Shown here piece by piece: positions 3,924 to 5,868 of a stretch of 5,868 bases of DNA. The number at the start of each line of letters is the position of its first letter. Within the stretch, counting starts at the first letter, position 1. The stretch comes from Anaerolineae bacterium (GTDB taxonomy: Bacteria > Chloroflexota > Anaerolineae > B4-G1 > DUEL01). The stretch is from the NCBI GenBank assembly GCA_029932895.1, contig JAOZPF010000190.1, positions 1 through 5,868 of the forward strand. The letters run 5' to 3'. Below the pieces are notes generated by a model. That model was given only the letters and a program-made list of their open reading frames with translations, was not told the origin of the DNA and searched no databases. Made by a program: the position numbers and the translations under genes.

Positions 3924-5868
3924 GCCACCCGCAGCGTGTAGCCCGTCCCCGGCCCGTAGACGCTCCAGTCGTAATGGCGCACCTGGACGTGGTACTGCCC
4001 GGCGGCAGGGGCCTGAAAGGCTAGACAAGAGCCGGAGGCGGGGTCGTCCGCTACGCAGTCGTCGTTCTCCGCCAGCAGCCCGCCGCAGCCGGGGCCGTAC
4101 ACCGCCAGCACCGTGTCTGCCAGCGGCCCCAGGTCGAAGGTGCGGACCGTGTAGGTCACCCCCGCCTGTCCGGTGAACTCGTACCAGTCGTTGTCGTTGG
4201 CGTGGTCGAAATCCTCGCTGTAGCTCTGGCCCACCTGGATACCCAGGCCGGGGCAGGAGTCGGGTGCTTCCTCCACCTCGACCAGGGCGGAGTAGTTGCT
4301 CATCACCAGCGGCAGGAACGTGTGCCGCGGGATGAAGACCGTGTCGGTCACCGCAGCCGCACCGCAGAGGTTCCCCGTGGCGGTGAGCACCGTCGTCACC
4401 GGTCCGGTATTCGCCCCCGGCTGCACCTCCACCGTCAGGCCGACCGTGGCCCGGGCGAAGGGCGGCACGGTCAGTGTGGAGGGGAGGGTCAGGGACAACC
4501 CCGCCGCCGGTGCAGCGGTCAGGGTAAAGGTCTGGGTGTAGTTCACCTCGTTCTCCAGCGTGTGGGTGTAGACGAGTGCCCGGCCGGGCAGTGCTATCCC
4601 CTCCCGGTGGGGGGCCAGGATCACGGTCCCGCTCAGCCCCACTGTGGTGATCTGCTGGGCGACGGCGCAGGTGGCGGGGTGACCCCGCGAGGTGGCGGTC
4701 AGTACGCCGGTCTGCACCGTGCCGGAGAGAGTGGTGGTCGGGACGGTCACCTGCACGCCAACGTCGCTTACTGTGTCCGCCAAAACGGTGATAGGAGAAG
4801 TGGTCAGAAGGCCCCCCCAGCCTGGCGACAGAGTGAGGGAGTAACTGTCATCAACGTTGCTGTGATTCCCCAGCTTGTACCAATAGGTATACGCACGGCC
4901 GGGCAGAACAACGTGACCGCTTTGGCCGGGGGATAGAGCAACGCGCCAATAAACGTACTCATCAGCGCCGAGATCGAAGCCCTTGTTTGTTGGACGCGGC
5001 TCTCCGTCCAGGTCGTTGTCTATCCCAACGTCAATTGCCCGGTCGACAGCAGCCGACGCGGGGCCAATGTGATAGCCATCGGCAGCGAAGTCCGGGTCGC
5101 CGGTGTATTCGTGGGAGATGAAGAAATTACTGTTGCCGCCAATGGAAAAGTAGTCTTGTCTGTTACCGTGCCACAGCACACCGTCAACCGTGACAGTAAG
5201 CCCGGTTGTCTTGAGAATGCCAGTTGTCTGTGTAGCAACGATAACATTGTAGATGGTGGCTTGAGAAGCGCCGTGAATATGAACGCCTACATCATTGTAG
5301 GTAACGGTTGCATACGTCACCGCTGCTGTAGCATGGCCGGAAAAAGCAATCCCGTCGTTAGTGTTACCGATGGCGACGACGTTGACCAGTGTGGCGTCGC
5401 TATCAACCAGGCTGAAGCCCGTGTCGCTGCTAGAGGCAACGATGCGGGTGAGGGTCACAGTAGAAGAAGTGGCAAGGATACCATCGACGGCCCCGGTGAC
5501 GTGGAAGCCGTCGAGAGTAGCACTGGTGGCGGTGATGACGATGCCGTTCCCGGTCTGGCCGTCCAGCAGGGTGATGTTGACCTCCGGGTGGGAGGTCTGC
5601 CAATCGTCCGTCGCGTACCCGCCGCGCAGGGTGATAGTCTTGCTGATGTAGACGACGCAAGAATAATAGCTGTTGGAATGGGTGTAGGTACCTGCGGCCA
5701 CCCTGATCTCGTCCCCCTCATTGGCGGCGTCCACCGCCGCCTGGATGGTAGTGTAGCAGGGCGTAGCCCCGCCGCAGTCGCCGCCGGGGGCGACGTAGCG
5801 GGTGGTCGCGCCGGGTCCGGCCTCCGCCAGCCCCGCCAGCAGCAGGAGCAGCAGGGTCAGGCCCAGGA
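3917..5868 (-). CDS. Secreted right-handed beta-helix protein with tandem Ig-like domains and C-terminal PPC domain (5' end truncated by window)
   Basis: The frame is open to the window edge; 649 complete residues are visible, numbered here from the edge. Residues 1-16 (LGLTLLLLLLAGLAEA) are the core and cleavage region of a signal peptide, so only a few N-terminal residues are missing; the GTG at 5734 is an internal valine. Residues 24-52 (YVAPGGDCGGATPC..TIQAAVDAA) and GDEIRVAAGTYT begin a right-handed parallel beta-helix (about 24-280) with T/V/N/G-rich coils. PASAAVDRAI, DLDGEPRP and FDLGADEY (269-304) match the motif I recall as choice-of-anchor Q. Two related Ig-like domains follow (about 306-408 and 411-512), each with an LPGRA..Y segment. 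A hydrophobic LPLVMSNY linker (518-525) leads to a PPC-like beta-sandwich (about 535-649; NDNDWYEF, TVLAVYG, GQYHVQV). No catalytic residues are evident. Likely an extracellular adhesin or carbohydrate-binding protein; being first in a Tad-pilus gene string suggests a surface role with the pilus. Confidence 0.85.
   Translation of the reverse strand, partial: LGLTLLLLLLAGLAEAGPGATTRYVAPGGDCGGATPCYTTIQAAVDAANEGDEIRVAAGTYTHSNSYYSCVVYISKTITLRGGYATDDWQTSHPEVNITLLDGQTGNGIVITATSATLDGFHVTGAVDGILATSSTVTLTRIVASSSDTGFSLVDSDATLVNVVAIGNTNDGIAFSGHATAAVTYATVTYNDVGVHIHGASQATIYNVIVATQTTGILKTTGLTVTVDGVLWHGNRQDYFSIGGNSNFFISHEYTGDPDFAADGYHIGPASAAVDRAIDVGIDNDLDGEPRPTNKGFDLGADEYVYWRVALSPGQSGHVVLPGRAYTYWYKLGNHSNVDDSYSLTLSPGWGGLLTTSPITVLADTVSDVGVQVTVPTTTLSGTVQTGVLTATSRGHPATCAVAQQITTVGLSGTVILAPHREGIALPGRALVYTHTLENEVNYTQTFTLTAAPAAGLSLTLPSTLTVPPFARATVGLTVEVQPGANTGPVTTVLTATGNLCGAAAVTDTVFIPRHTFLPLVMSNYSALVEVEEAPDSCPGLGIQVGQSYSEDFDHANDNDWYEFTGQAGVTYTVRTFDLGPLADTVLAVYGPGCGGLLAENDDCVADDPASGSCLAFQAPAAGQYHVQVRHYDWSVYGPGTGYTLRVAR

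Noticed and set aside
1560..4176. Long + strand open frames (1560-2654 and 2626-4176)
   Set aside because: Antisense shadows of cpaB, the small membrane protein and the stalk gene; Arg/Gly-rich low-complexity products without family features.
5732..5734. GTG as the start of the beta-helix gene
   Set aside because: The frame continues upstream through a conserved VAPGGDCGGATPC segment and a Leu-rich signal peptide to the window edge, so this valine is internal.

Overview
This 5.9 kb window is a GC-rich stretch with one operon-like gene string, all on the minus strand (transcribed right to left). It probably comes from a Chloroflexota genome (Anaerolineae/Caldilineae-like). That guess rests on recalled hallmarks: long TNTPVPPT-type Pro/Thr linkers, a secreted right-handed beta-helix protein with an N-terminal VAPGGDCGGATPC..TIQAAVDAA motif and a DLDGEPRP..DLGADEY motif, and a hydrophobic LPLVMSNY linker before a C-terminal domain. 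No database search was run.

In transcription order the layout is: (1) a large secreted beta-helix / Ig-like / PPC-domain protein (3917 to beyond 5868, N-terminus cut by the window edge inside the signal peptide); (2) a type I membrane protein with a signal peptide, a ~130-residue Pro/Thr stalk, one TM helix and a cytoplasmic coiled-coil domain (2845-3912, GTG start); (3) a small unrecognised membrane-anchored helical protein (2351-2848); (4) a CpaB/RcpC-type SAF-domain pilus assembly protein (1461-2354); (5) a CpaE/TadZ-type pseudo-receiver plus MinD-like ATPase (1-1350), whose stop codon is the first three bases of the window. Genes 2/3 and 3/4 overlap as ATGA, and genes 1/2 are 4 bp apart. 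CpaB plus CpaE identify a Tad/Flp type IVc pilus locus; the motor ATPase (CpaF/TadA) and TadB/TadC would be expected to the left, outside the window. The beta-helix protein and the stalk protein are plausibly surface or envelope partners of that pilus.

The most interesting signal is not a gene. Two copies of a small palindromic element built from roughly 7-bp GGTTTCA / GGTTACG-like units lie in this operon. Copy A (about 1357-1458) separates cpaB from cpaE and is flanked by a perfect 12-bp direct repeat, CATCATTCCCCC. Deleting the element and one repeat recreates exactly the kind of stop/start overlap seen at the neighbouring junctions, so it looks like an insertion with target-site duplication. 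Copy B (about 2703-2773) lies inside the small membrane protein gene, is flanked by an imperfect 10/13 direct repeat 84 bp (28 codons) apart, and is translated in frame as about 25 extra residues after the TM helix. This resembles the logic of the in-frame palindromic elements known from Rickettsia, apparently in an unrelated lineage.
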